DNA of 64,000 nt, taken from NCBI GenBank assembly GCA_017546175.1, contig JAFYXM010000010.1, positions 186,001-250,000 on the forward strand, in the 5' to 3' direction. The notes below the pieces were generated by a model. It was not told the origin of the DNA, ran no database searches, and saw nothing but the letters and a program-made list of their open reading frames with translations. The DNA comes from Elusimicrobiaceae bacterium (GTDB lineage Bacteria > Elusimicrobiota > Elusimicrobia > Elusimicrobiales > Elusimicrobiaceae). Position 1 is the stretch's first letter. Each line of letters begins with the position of its first letter. The position numbers and the translations under genes were made by a program. Shown one piece after another: positions 24,901 to 33,434 of this stretch.

Positions 24901-26087
24901 TCAGCTCCTTGTCCGCAAACATAATAAACGGTATCTATATTCCCTGCGCCGCCATTGATATAAATTTGAGTAGTAGAGATGGCTCCGGCTCTGGGAGAAC
25001 CTTCTTGTACCGTCGGGCCAGATGTGCCTCTTTGCACACACAACACCATGTACTGGGTATTTTGCATAGGAAGCAATAAAGAAACTTTGCTGGAAGTGGT
25101 ATTTCTTCCGCCTTGTTCTACCCAACCGCTTTTATAAATGCGGTACCAGTTTCCGTTTTCATCTGAAAATTGATCCACCACAAAGTCCAAATTTTCCCTT
25201 GCATTCCCCAAATCACAATCGGCTTTATTGTTCAAATTTTCCTGCATAGACAGCAGTTCTTGAACGCTTGCTGCTGCAGATTCTTGACTGGCTTTGGCTG
25301 ATTGGGCACTTTGGGCTGCAGAGGTTTGCGCCGTTTGCAAATCTTGTGCCGTCCTCTCAATAGTAACTTCCGCTTTTTCTACTTGCTCTGCAGCATCTAA
25401 CGTTTCACGGGCGGCATTCTGTATTTCTGTATGCATTTGCAAAATGTATGTTTGCATCTGAGATACCTCTTGCCTTGCTTGCTGGGCAGCCGCACAAGCT
25501 GTTGAGGAGGTATCTGCATAGTGTTGTAAATTATTGACCGCTTGGGTGACCTGCTGGCTAGCTTGCACGGCCGTTTGAGCCGCCGAGCTGGCAACAGACA
25601 TGCTTTGCTGAGCCACACTATTGGCTTGCTCTACGTCTTGTTTGGCATGCTCCAAAGCCAGCAAATAGCTGCCTGCATCTGCTTGATTTTGGTTGCTTCC
25701 CAACGGAAATTTGACTGCCAACTCCAGCTCTGCCGCCAATTCTTGCGCAATCATCATCGCTTTATCATATCCCTGTTCCAAAATATGTGGGTCAAAAGTT
25801 TGCTGTGCTAAAAGCTTGGTTTCTTGCGCCAACGGAGTTTTACGCTGAAGTAATAAACGTTGTTGAGCCGGTAATGGTAATACATCTATATCAGACTGAG
25901 GATAAATGAAAATTTTATTTTCCTCATCAATTTCAAAATTACTCAAAAGCGCTGTTTTTACATCCTTTTCATCTATTAGAAAAGCCGAAATATTTTCTTT
26001 ATTTAAAAAAGGAAAAGGAATATCCCATTGAGTAGTAGAGCCGTTTCCCTGATAAATCACATAAGGTTGTGTATTTCTTACCGTCAT
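24897..26087 (-). CDS. Podovirus tail fibre protein (T7 gp17-type N-terminus)
   Basis: 396 residues. The N-terminus (YQGNGSTTQWDIPFPFLNKENISAFLID) is the virion-anchoring domain shared by T7-like fibres. Residues ~100-290 are an Ala/Gln/Glu-rich trimeric coiled coil (QQARQEVSQM, AQSAQSAKASQESA). The C-terminal ~90 residues form a compact beta tip (YRIYKSGWVEQGG, then NTQYMVLCVQRG and NGGAGNIDTVYYVCGQG), which would bind the host receptor. The fibre is short. There is no chaperone or intramolecular protease domain. Confidence 0.8.
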   Translation of the reverse strand: MTVRNTQPYVIYQGNGSTTQWDIPFPFLNKENISAFLIDEKDVKTALLSNFEIDEENKIFIYPQSDIDVLPLPAQQRLLLQRKTPLAQETKLLAQQTFDPHILEQGYDKAMMIAQELAAELELAVKFPLGSNQNQADAGSYLLALEHAKQDVEQANSVAQQSMSVASSAAQTAVQASQQVTQAVNNLQHYADTSSTACAAAQQARQEVSQMQTYILQMHTEIQNAARETLDAAEQVEKAEVTIERTAQDLQTAQTSAAQSAQSAKASQESAAASVQELLSMQENLNNKADCDLGNARENLDFVVDQFSDENGNWYRIYKSGWVEQGGRNTTSSKVSLLLPMQNTQYMVLCVQRGTSGPTVQEGSPRAGAISTTQIYINGGAGNIDTVYYVCGQGAE

Positions 26088-27490
26088 TTTTTACTGTCCT
26101 CCAATCTCAAAATTTTCTTTGCATAAATGGCAGCATTCAGTTGATCTTGCAAATCGGGACCTACCGTATAAACCATGTATTTTAGTGCCTGTTTTTGATT
26201 TTTCCCTTGCTTTTGAGATTTGCCCAAATCTTCTACGGCTTCCAACAAAAGCTCTTCTGCGGGGTCTTGTGTGGCGACCTGTTTTTGGCAAAATTTATAA
26301 GAAAGCTGCAGATATTCTTTTGCATTTATTTTTTCATCTTTAAAAGAGTTTTCAATTTCTTGGCGTTTTATATCTCCCAGCACGATTTTTTCGTACAGCT
26401 GATTAAATACGGACGGATTAGCTCTCCCAGAAACATCATATCTTGCCAAGCAAGCTTTTTGTAGCAAATCAAAATGAGCGGGAGTCAAATCTTCTTGATA
26501 GGACCCCGTCAAAACAGCCGAGCTTTCCTGCAAGAGTAAATCTTTATATATCTGCGCCTCACGGGAAAAACGCCGACGGGCCTGACGGGCCATTTCACTG
26601 CAAAGCACTTGAGTAAAAACTTCTTTTTCCTGCGACGGAATATCTAAATTTTTTACAAACTTTTCCGCTTTTTCTTTAGAAAAACTGCCGTCTTCATTTT
26701 GCAGTTGACAGGTTATTTCCTTCGGCAATTTTTGCATTTGCTTTTCTGCTTTTTTGTGGCTGATTTGACGGCGCAAGATATGCGCCTTCTCCTCTGGCAA
26801 TTCAGACAAAAAATGATGATACGTTTTCTCTGCTTCTTCTACTTCTGCAGCGGCTAGAGCCGAAGCAATATTTTTAGTTACTGCTTTTTGACGCAAATCT
26901 GCCCGATAGGCACTCCATTCTTCTCCTGAAATACCGAAATCAGCCATTTCTTTTTCAGCTGACAACAAATTGCTCTGCATATATTCTTCTAAGGCCGCCG
27001 CACCAAGAGTAGCAGAGGCCGTTTTCAGAAAAACCTGCTCGCCCTGTGATAAACGTTCCTGCCGGGCATATTTTTGTTTTTCTTGCTCCAGTTGCCCCGC
27101 ACAATGGCGAAGCACCACGTAATCTTGTCGCAGCAAGGCATCTTTTTCAAATGATTCGGCATTAGCGGCTACATATTGGTCCAACTCTTCTACGACAGAA
27201 GTATCTTTGTTTTCAGAAGAAAGCAGATTTTTCTGAAAAAAATTGAGCAGTTCTGCGCGGTTCTTTGAAGAAAAATTAGCTGCTGTTTCTTGGATATTTG
27301 ACAAGGCTTCCTTCCCTAAACGCTGCGCCTCTTCAAAAACTTTTACTCCCGCCTTCATATATTCCCCTGTTGCGGCCCAATCAAACCAATGCTGCTTACC
27401 GCTGGACTCTTTTAAAGGACGGGCCAACCTAACTGCTCGTGCATAGTTTACCTGATAGGGGATATTTCTTTTATAAACCGGTATCTTCAT
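26084..27490 (-). CDS. Phage internal virion/ejection protein candidate
   Basis: 468 residues from ATG 27490 (GAGGAAT upstream, 10 nt after the previous stop). Begins KIPVYKRNIPYQVNYARAVRLARP, then nearly all alpha-helical, Gln/Lys/Glu-rich. The C-terminal part (SVFNQLYEKIVLGDIKRQEIE, then INAKEYLQLSYKF) resembles the repeat pattern of gp15-type ejection proteins. No transglycosylase motif is visible. In T7 this slot encodes gp15/gp16, which form the DNA-ejection conduit. Assignment rests mostly on position and composition. Confidence 0.55.
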   Translation of the reverse strand: MKIPVYKRNIPYQVNYARAVRLARPLKESSGKQHWFDWAATGEYMKAGVKVFEEAQRLGKEALSNIQETAANFSSKNRAELLNFFQKNLLSSENKDTSVVEELDQYVAANAESFEKDALLRQDYVVLRHCAGQLEQEKQKYARQERLSQGEQVFLKTASATLGAAALEEYMQSNLLSAEKEMADFGISGEEWSAYRADLRQKAVTKNIASALAAAEVEEAEKTYHHFLSELPEEKAHILRRQISHKKAEKQMQKLPKEITCQLQNEDGSFSKEKAEKFVKNLDIPSQEKEVFTQVLCSEMARQARRRFSREAQIYKDLLLQESSAVLTGSYQEDLTPAHFDLLQKACLARYDVSGRANPSVFNQLYEKIVLGDIKRQEIENSFKDEKINAKEYLQLSYKFCQKQVATQDPAEELLLEAVEDLGKSQKQGKNQKQALKYMVYTVGPDLQDQLNAAIYAKKILRLEDSKK

Positions 27491-27500
27491 ATATTCCTCT

Positions 27501-27995
27501 TTATTTTCCAATCAAACTGCCCATTTTGGCCCATAAGTTCCAACGAGAGCGTTTGGCTGCCGTACGGTATTGCTGAGCTTCGGTGCGGTATTGCCATGCT
27601 TCTAAAGCAGCCTGTGTGTTGGTTTGTTCTAACGAACGAGCCATATTCTGTGCCAATGTTTCCTGATCCAGTAAAGCATTTAGACGGCTATTTTTTAGAA
27701 TCTTTTGTACCGTGGCAGATTGTAACCCCAGCCCGTTGGCAGCCAAAGATGTTTTTTGTGCACCTAGCAAACTGGAATAATTACGTGAAAGCTCACTATT
27801 TTGATATCCGGCATCTTCAAAAATATATTCGCTGTTTTTCTTGGCATTTTCCTCCGTCTGCTTGGCTTGATCTTCAGCTACTTTTGCCAAAGAACGGTAG
27901 TAGTCTTTTTCTTGGTCCGCACCCCCCAACAAAGAAGCGGCCGTAGATAAAACACTTCCCCCCTTAAATAAAACATTTCCTAAAGCTCCTCCCAT
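27501..27995 (-). CDS. Phage internal virion protein candidate (gp14-like slot)
   Basis: 164 residues. Gly/Ala-rich hydrophobic N-terminus (GGALGNVLFKGGSVLSTAASLL), then a helical Gln/Asn/Ala-rich body (EENAKKNSEYI, SLAANGLGLQSATVQKIL). Ejection proteins of this size with a membrane-active N-terminus follow gp13 in T7-like genomes. TAAGGAGG precedes the ATG. Family not certain. Confidence 0.55.
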   Translation of the reverse strand: MGGALGNVLFKGGSVLSTAASLLGGADQEKDYYRSLAKVAEDQAKQTEENAKKNSEYIFEDAGYQNSELSRNYSSLLGAQKTSLAANGLGLQSATVQKILKNSRLNALLDQETLAQNMARSLEQTNTQAALEAWQYRTEAQQYRTAAKRSRWNLWAKMGSLIGK

Positions 27996-28008
27996 TTTTT
28001 CCTCCTTA

Positions 28009-28533
28009 CTATTTTTTCAGATCTTTATTTGACCCGCCGAATTGATATAACTCAAAAGAAGTTTCCTTTCCTGCTAAATTAATTTTTTGGCTTAGTTTAC
28101 TCCCCCCCAAACGAACGATATAATGCCGTGCTTGCAAATATCTCTCATCACACAAAACATACAAATATGGATAAACAGATAAAAAATATCCCAGTACACT
28201 CTTGGATACTTTCCAAAACAGCTTGGGAATTTTTTTTACTTTCTTGCTGGTCCATGACCACAAACATCCGCGCCCTCCCAATAGACTCTCCGCTTCCACT
28301 CCGGCTACGGCACATACTTTGCCCTGATGCAAAAAAGCCAAAGAAACAGCCGATTTTTGGTAACATAGACTTAACACCTCTCTAACAGGCAAACGGTATG
28401 CCGCCCACATTTCCGCGCAATCTTGCGCTTGTAAAGACGGTGCAAGATCTGACAAATGTTCTTTACAAAGGGGTACCAAACTAATATCATTAGAAGAGGT
28501 AGTTTTTTGTAGAAAGGAGGGTAGTATGTCCAT
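28009..28533 (-). CDS. T7 gp13-like internal/assembly protein
   Basis: 174 residues from the ATG at 28533; the longer frame to 28647 has no start signal. It reads like the acetyltransferase-fold gp13 family: LVPLCKEHLSDLAPSLQAQDCAEMW, then a basic loop (WTSKKVKKIPKLFWK) and YLYVLCDERYLQARHYIVRLGG, the GNAT-like A-motif end. The place after tail tubular B and before gp14-like fits T7 order. There is no good Shine-Dalgarno; the region upstream is now occupied by the oppositely oriented gene at 28526, whose first codons overlap this start by 8 bp. Confidence 0.55.
   Translation of the reverse strand: MDILPSFLQKTTSSNDISLVPLCKEHLSDLAPSLQAQDCAEMWAAYRLPVREVLSLCYQKSAVSLAFLHQGKVCAVAGVEAESLLGGRGCLWSWTSKKVKKIPKLFWKVSKSVLGYFLSVYPYLYVLCDERYLQARHYIVRLGGSKLSQKINLAGKETSFELYQFGGSNKDLKK
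28462..28490 (+). promoter_or_regulatory. Promoter of the inserted plus-strand gene (moron)
   Basis: TTTACA (28462-28467), 17-nt spacer, TATCAT (28485-28490), lying inside the coding region of the opposite-strand gp13-like gene. An AAAGGAGGG ribosome site follows before the ATG at 28526. Confidence 0.6.
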
Positions 28534-29251
28534 ATTAGCTGTTTTTTTAATTCTTCTAGGATTGCTTTGCTTTGGAATCTTTTTTCTTATTTTTAAACTT
28601 ATTTGGATTTTGTTTAAAAAGAAACGCAATTTCTGGCCCTTGGTCATTTCGGGCGTGTTGAGTGGTATTGTCGTCTTAGCGGCAGGTATTTTTTCCTATG
28701 CAATGTACAGACAATTCGTTAAACCGTTTGACCCCATTGTCCAAACGGTCAAAACACAGACCACTTTGATTGACGGACACCGCCTCTATACTAACCCGCT
28801 GGGCTTTGCCGTTACCTTGCATGACGGCACGACATTAAGCAATTGGCTCACGGTAGATGATTGGAGTTTTTTAATAGGGGTGGACACCAATATGTTTGTG
28901 AACAAAAAAGACCCTAATCAACCTTTCTCTTTATATTTACTGGGGCATGAAGTAGATGACGAACCGTCCAACGCACACTATTTGATGAGCGAAATCTCAC
29001 AGGGTCTTGCTCAAAGCAATTCTTCCAAGGGACGTATTGAAATTGAGCAGGTAGTCCCTGTCAATGTAGGCACAGATGCTGAGGGAGAACTGATGAAATT
29101 GACCGCTTATCCCTATGATCAATCTACTCCCATCACCTTCTCTTTGGTCATTGCCACCAAGGGACATGACACTTATTTCTTGGCAGGGTTGGGCAATGCC
29201 GGCAACGATAAAATACTAGATACTGTCAGCAGTTTTGTCATTACCAAATAA
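28526..29251 (+). CDS. Double-pass membrane protein carried as a moron in the phage cluster
   Basis: 241 residues, family not recognised. Two membrane helices at residues 3-30 and 38-61, joined by a short basic loop (FKKKRN), are followed by a ~175-residue exported domain (LYTNPLGFAVTLHDG, LGHEVDDEPSNAHYLMSEISQG, ending DTVSSFVITK). It runs against all surrounding phage genes and has its own promoter, strong ribosome site (AAAGGAGGG) and terminator. That is the definition of a moron: a gene expressed independently of the lytic operon. Superinfection exclusion, receptor change or a host-fitness function are possible; none is shown. Confidence 0.75.
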   Translation: MSILAVFLILLGLLCFGIFFLIFKLIWILFKKKRNFWPLVISGVLSGIVVLAAGIFSYAMYRQFVKPFDPIVQTVKTQTTLIDGHRLYTNPLGFAVTLHDGTTLSNWLTVDDWSFLIGVDTNMFVNKKDPNQPFSLYLLGHEVDDEPSNAHYLMSEISQGLAQSNSSKGRIEIEQVVPVNVGTDAEGELMKLTAYPYDQSTPITFSLVIATKGHDTYFLAGLGNAGNDKILDTVSSFVITK

Positions 29252-29268
29252 CAAAGATGAAGATTTCT

Positions 29269-29299
29269 TAAACGCCCGATGAACAATCGGGCGTTTTTT
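29269..29299 (+). terminator. Terminator of the moron gene
   Basis: 10-bp stem AACGCCCGAT/ATCGGGCGTT with a short GAACA loop and seven T on the plus strand. On the minus strand only three T follow, so the phage transcript should read through. Confidence 0.8.
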
Positions 29300-31902
29300 T
29301 AACAAATTTGTGTAATTACTGCCAGCAGCGTAACCGGCAAAGGATCTTTCTGCACAAATTCTACCGTCGGGAAAACAGAATGTGAGGAAGAAATCACTTT
29401 GCAAAAATCTCGTGTTTGCAGGGGTGGAGCTTTTGCGTACACCTCTGCCGCCGGTGCATATAACTCCTCCGGTTTTCCCCCTTCAGCAGCGGCAGCTCCG
29501 CCGCGGCTATCTAACATTTTAAGCGTTATTTTTACCAAACGCCGGCGGCGATCTTGCATACTTCCTTCCGAGGTTTCAAAAGACACCGGCAAGGTACACA
29601 ACCCAGCTTGATAAGCCAGCCCCACATGTGCAGTACAAACAGCCTGCGGAAAAAGGACTTTTCCATCTTGAACCGATAAGTCCGTTAACGGATTTCCATC
29701 TGCCAAAGCAGATACCTTTCGCCCTTCCAAATGATCCAGACCACCCATTTCCGTAAAAGATTGGGTACTTTTTTTAGATACACTACAATCTAAAAAAATC
29801 TGATCTTCCACCTCTTTACTGGTCATGCGAGGCAACAACCGTTCAACAAAATATTTCCCATCGCGCCGTATCAAAAACCACATTTCGTCATATCCTTTGG
29901 AGGGAATACTGCAGGCACTGATAAATTGCCCTTGTGTTTCATGACGGGTCCAAGCAAACATATCTTCTTCAGACAAATAGGTCAAACACAACAAAGAGCC
30001 ATCTTTTAACACGCACCAAATCAAATTATCGGGTTCTTGCTGATAGACCAATGTTTTTATTTCTTTATTAAAAAACAGATGCTTCGCCCGAAGCGTCAAA
30101 TCTCTGCCAATATAGGAAGCACTGCTGTAATCATAAAAAAATTCCCGCACCACTCCGCCGCGTGCCTGTACATACAAGGTGCGACTGCCTACAACAATGG
30201 GAACGACCGAACTGGCACCGCGTTCCCCTTCTTGGGCAATTTCTATGTTATAAGGAGTCAAGGCACCGTTACAGCTTAAGCTCCATTCACTTCCGGCCGT
30301 AAAAATCAATAATTTGGGACCGACGGCTATAGAATTAATGGCATTTAACTTTTTACTGGAAAGATTGATACTAATAGCGTCGGAAGCTTCCAAATTGCGC
30401 AAATAACCAAAATTTTCATATTCCCCCGTTTTTGAAAACCAAATAGATTGCGGTTCTTTTTTAGTACCGGCAAAACCTAAACGGTCTTGATAGAAAAAAA
30501 TACAACTGGGGTAGCCGGCTTCTTCGTGAAAGGCGCCCTCGGCCCAATCGTAAGTCCACTCCTGCATACTGCCCGCCTGACGCTGCAACGATACTAACAT
30601 CTGACGAGGATTGACATAGCCTTCCAATTTTACAATTCCTTCCTGTACAAAGGCATCTGCCTGCAAAATATACCCCATTTCACCGGTAATCCCCAAGCAA
30701 CGCAAACGTAAAAAACGCATTTTGGCCGATATTTCCAAATTGCCAAGCGTATTGATATTCTCTTCATTTTGGGCTTTGCTAAAATGTTTTACTTTATTCC
30801 ACGTTTTTTGGTCGTCTGAGTATTCTAAAACTACTTCTCCATACCAGCTTCCCGTCGTACGCAAACGCCAATCGCCACTGGTTTTGATAATGCCGGACAC
30901 CCCTTCATAAGACAAAGTTCCCGTTTCATAAGAGCTTTCCATACGGTGATTTAAAGCAAACAGCCCCCCCACTTGAGCAGGACGAAACAAATCAAAATCT
31001 GCTTGCAAATAAAGCTTTTCTTCCCCGACACTAACTACTTCTCCGGCATTATACCCGCCGCTAAGCGTTTGGGTAACCACCAATTTTGGCTCTGACAAGA
31101 GCGACTCCCGGTATTCTATAACCAATTGAGAGCCATTATAATCTCCTCCCGTTTCCTGTGGTGATTCAATACGCAGCACCCCGCCCTGATTGTAGGCCAC
31201 ACATCCGGTAGAAGAAAATCTTTTGTTAAAGGAAAGCACCACATCCGCTACATCAAACCCATAATCAAGCGGGTCATAAAAACCTTGCCCACACCAATAA
31301 ACATGTACAATGCAGTTGGGATCATTAATCGGCAAAAAAGATAAAGTGGCTTTTACCCCGTCAGAAATCACAGTATCGCTTTGCAAAGATAAACGTACTT
31401 TCTTTTGCTCATCTGTGTTTGATAGCATAAAAGGACCGTCTTTGAGCTGCATGTCCTCCAGTACAAAAAATCCCTCTTCGGTACGCGTTAACTTTTGAGG
31501 ATAAAAATCTGTATGTACCAAAAAAAGAGTTTGGTCGTATTGGACATAATTAATCTTATCCAAATCTTTGGAGAGGTAAGGAGAAGCAATCTCATAAATT
31601 TGCCCTTCTTTCATAAGGGTCCCGGCCGAAGCATGCACGCGAATGTATTGCTCCCCCAGTTCCAACACATAAGACTCCTCTTCCGACAACACAAAGGGAA
31701 TTAAACGGCAGTTTTTATCTGCGTATTTGGCGGTATTGACATAGGCCGTTCCGGCACGGTTAGAGGCGCCGCCCTGCGGATGCACAAAAAAATTGCACGC
31801 TTTTTTAAGCCAAGAGCCATAAGTTTGCACATCTACGCGCGAGTATAAATGCGGGCTAACCTCTCCGCCTGAAAAATTGGGCTGTGTTGCATGATAGACC
31901 AT
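29299..31902 (-). CDS. Tail tubular protein B / nozzle protein (T7 gp12-like)
   Basis: 867 residues from the ATG at 31902 (GGGAGGAA upstream). The opening YHATQPNFSGGEVSPHLYSRVD and the NFFVHPQGGASNRAGTAYV segment are the signature of podovirus nozzle proteins. The rest is beta-rich (propeller-like), with PRQMLVSLQRQ, SCIFFYQDRLGFAGTKKEPQ, and WSLSCNGALTPYNIEIAQE. It forms the distal tail tube below the tail tubular A ring and may contact the receptor. The stop lies within the terminator of the oppositely oriented moron. Confidence 0.87.
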   Translation of the reverse strand: MVYHATQPNFSGGEVSPHLYSRVDVQTYGSWLKKACNFFVHPQGGASNRAGTAYVNTAKYADKNCRLIPFVLSEEESYVLELGEQYIRVHASAGTLMKEGQIYEIASPYLSKDLDKINYVQYDQTLFLVHTDFYPQKLTRTEEGFFVLEDMQLKDGPFMLSNTDEQKKVRLSLQSDTVISDGVKATLSFLPINDPNCIVHVYWCGQGFYDPLDYGFDVADVVLSFNKRFSSTGCVAYNQGGVLRIESPQETGGDYNGSQLVIEYRESLLSEPKLVVTQTLSGGYNAGEVVSVGEEKLYLQADFDLFRPAQVGGLFALNHRMESSYETGTLSYEGVSGIIKTSGDWRLRTTGSWYGEVVLEYSDDQKTWNKVKHFSKAQNEENINTLGNLEISAKMRFLRLRCLGITGEMGYILQADAFVQEGIVKLEGYVNPRQMLVSLQRQAGSMQEWTYDWAEGAFHEEAGYPSCIFFYQDRLGFAGTKKEPQSIWFSKTGEYENFGYLRNLEASDAISINLSSKKLNAINSIAVGPKLLIFTAGSEWSLSCNGALTPYNIEIAQEGERGASSVVPIVVGSRTLYVQARGGVVREFFYDYSSASYIGRDLTLRAKHLFFNKEIKTLVYQQEPDNLIWCVLKDGSLLCLTYLSEEDMFAWTRHETQGQFISACSIPSKGYDEMWFLIRRDGKYFVERLLPRMTSKEVEDQIFLDCSVSKKSTQSFTEMGGLDHLEGRKVSALADGNPLTDLSVQDGKVLFPQAVCTAHVGLAYQAGLCTLPVSFETSEGSMQDRRRRLVKITLKMLDSRGGAAAAEGGKPEELYAPAAEVYAKAPPLQTRDFCKVISSSHSVFPTVEFVQKDPLPVTLLAVITQIC

Positions 31903-31903
31903 A

Positions 31904-32491
31904 TTAGCGTTCCTCCCAGAAAGCACTTGAGCCGTGATGCAGCTCAAAATTTTCCGTCATATTACAGCGGCGTGCCTCATCTAAGACTAAGGTGTATTTT
32001 TGCAAAATACGCTGTGTCAGTGCCACGTCTCCGGTTAACGTAACGGCTAAATCAGCCGCCAGTGCTAAAGAGAAAGCTTTAACAAAGGCCGGATCAAAGC
32101 CGCCCTCATCTGTTACATCACGGGTATATTCCGCACGCGCTTGGTCAATTCCACAGTAAATAACTTTAGCATGAATATCGTTTTGGTAAAGCTCTTTAAA
32201 TTCACAGGCCTGATGATGATTTCCTGCCCCAAAAACACGCCTGAGAAACAAACAATCTTGCGGATAGGCATACATATAAGGCCAATCAGAAGCTTTATTT
32301 TGCTGTAATAAAGCCAAAGTGCTCACACTGGCGGCAAAGGCCCAATTATGGGTTCTTAATACTTCTCTTTTTACCGGTTCATAAAATAAATCGCACCTAC
32401 GGGCTCTTTCATTATCTTGTTTTATAGAGGAAATAGGTTCTTGACCTAAATGAGCTAAAGCCATATTACATATATCTATTTTTGATATCAT
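31904..32491 (-). CDS. Tail tubular protein A (T7 gp11-like)
   Basis: 195 residues, helical. MISKIDICNMALAHLGQEPISSI is the standard opening of the gp11/adaptor family, followed by CDLFYEPVKREVLRTHNWAFA and VTLTGDVALTQRIL. It makes the ring that joins the portal to the tail nozzle. GAGGT precedes the ATG. Its stop is 1 nt from the tail tubular B start. Confidence 0.9.
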   Translation of the reverse strand: MISKIDICNMALAHLGQEPISSIKQDNERARRCDLFYEPVKREVLRTHNWAFAASVSTLALLQQNKASDWPYMYAYPQDCLFLRRVFGAGNHHQACEFKELYQNDIHAKVIYCGIDQARAEYTRDVTDEGGFDPAFVKAFSLALAADLAVTLTGDVALTQRILQKYTLVLDEARRCNMTENFELHHGSSAFWEER

Positions 32492-32510
32492 TTTTTACCT
32501 CAATTTTAAT

Positions 32511-32709
32511 TTATATTAAATTTTAATGTTTTTTTAATTTAGATGTAATATTAAAAATTAATACTATTTTTAAAAATACTTATATTTTAATTGTTTTTTG
32601 TTTTATACAAATTTGCTTATCAAATATAAAATTTATATACCAAAAGTAAGCCATTTTCAGATGTTATTTTAAAAATATTTATATTTTAATGTTTTTTTAA
32701 TTTTAAATT
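32511..32709. repeat. Imperfect AT-rich direct repeats
   Basis: Two long copies about 100 bp apart (32563-32600, 32664-32700) agree at most positions, each near an AGATGT(T/A)AT element (32541 and 32660). A third partial copy sits at 32511-32541. Confidence 0.5.
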
Positions 32710-32949
32710 ATTTTTATTATTTCAAAAAAATTTTAGAAAAAGGTTTATATATACTTTCTCCTGATATCTAAATTTTTTTAAAAAACAAATAAAAAAATAG
32801 ATGTTTTGCATTATAATTACACGTTTTTTAAGCCAAAATCGCCTATTTTACCCTTATTTTCCATTTTTCACATAACCCCCACAATCTCTTATACCCCAAA
32901 AGCCAAAACAAAGAGGATTTATGATTATAATTCCAAGAAAACAAGAATG

Positions 32950-32982
32950 GGGGCGCGGGAGACACCCAAAAAACCGCGCCCC
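32950..32982 (-). terminator. GC-rich hairpin downstream of capsid genes
   Basis: Perfect 9-bp stem GGGGCGCGG/CCGCGCCCC with a 15-nt loop. On the minus strand it is followed by the T-rich CATTCTTGTTTTC rather than a clean T-run, so it may be a weak terminator or an RNA processing/stability element. Confidence 0.5.
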
Positions 32983-32993
32983 TCGGGCTACGA

Positions 32994-33371
32994 TTACATA
33001 TCCGTAATACCTGTGACAAACAAAGACAGTTTCCCTGCCGTTGCCGTACCCGTTACGCTATAGTAACCGCGAATATATCTTTTAGCTCCCAAAGGCAAAA
33101 CCATTTTAAGCAAGGTTTTACCGCCTTTTAAATCTTCCGTTTCAAAAGAAGCTTCTGCCAAATCTTTCCAAACGCCAAAATCAGATTGATCCGAAGTTTG
33201 TAAAGAAATCTTCAAACCGTTAAGTCCGGCAAAATCTTCCACCGTTTGGGCCACCACCATGGCATGAGCGCAGCTATCGCCTGCGGCGGCTTGATCAATG
33301 ATATTTTCAGAAGCACAGGAAGAAGTAAGAGCCTGCTTATCCGAAAGCACTAAAGTAGCATCAATTAACAT
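32994..33371 (-). CDS. Bbp16-like capsid cement protein
   Basis: 125 residues. LIDATLVLSDKQALT, then ASENIIDQAAAGD, VEDFAGLNGLKISLQTSDQS, and LPLGAKRYIRGYYSVTGTATAGKLS match the Bbp16 family of Bordetella phage BPP-1, a beta-tulip decoration protein that stabilises the capsid. AAGGAG precedes the ATG. Lies directly after the major capsid gene, as in BPP-1. Confidence 0.82.
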   Translation of the reverse strand: MLIDATLVLSDKQALTSSCASENIIDQAAAGDSCAHAMVVAQTVEDFAGLNGLKISLQTSDQSDFGVWKDLAEASFETEDLKGGKTLLKMVLPLGAKRYIRGYYSVTGTATAGKLSLFVTGITDM

Positions 33372-33434
33372 ATTTTCTCCTTAATACAAGGGCAAAGCCC
33401 ATGCACCGCAAATGCAAACTGCGGTGCAAAAAAA

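Larger units (their letters stand above)
32492..32993. other. AT-rich spacer with repeats and hairpin between capsid and tail genes
   Basis: About 500 bp without a convincing gene. From 32492 to 32810 the sequence is overwhelmingly A and T and carries imperfect repeats of a TTTTTAAAAATA(C/T)TTATATTTTAAT-GTTTTTT unit (32563-32600 and 32664-32700, with a shorter copy at 32511-32541). A minus-strand TATAAT is at 32816-32811. At 32950-32982 is a 9-bp GC stem. It most likely separates capsid and tail transcripts, as T-phi does in T7, and may hold a tail promoter. Confidence 0.55.

Noticed and set aside
32921-33007. A 28-codon plus-strand frame after AAAGAGG in the AT-rich spacer
   Set aside because: Very short, runs through the GC hairpin and into the end of the opposite cement gene, and the product has no recognisable features.
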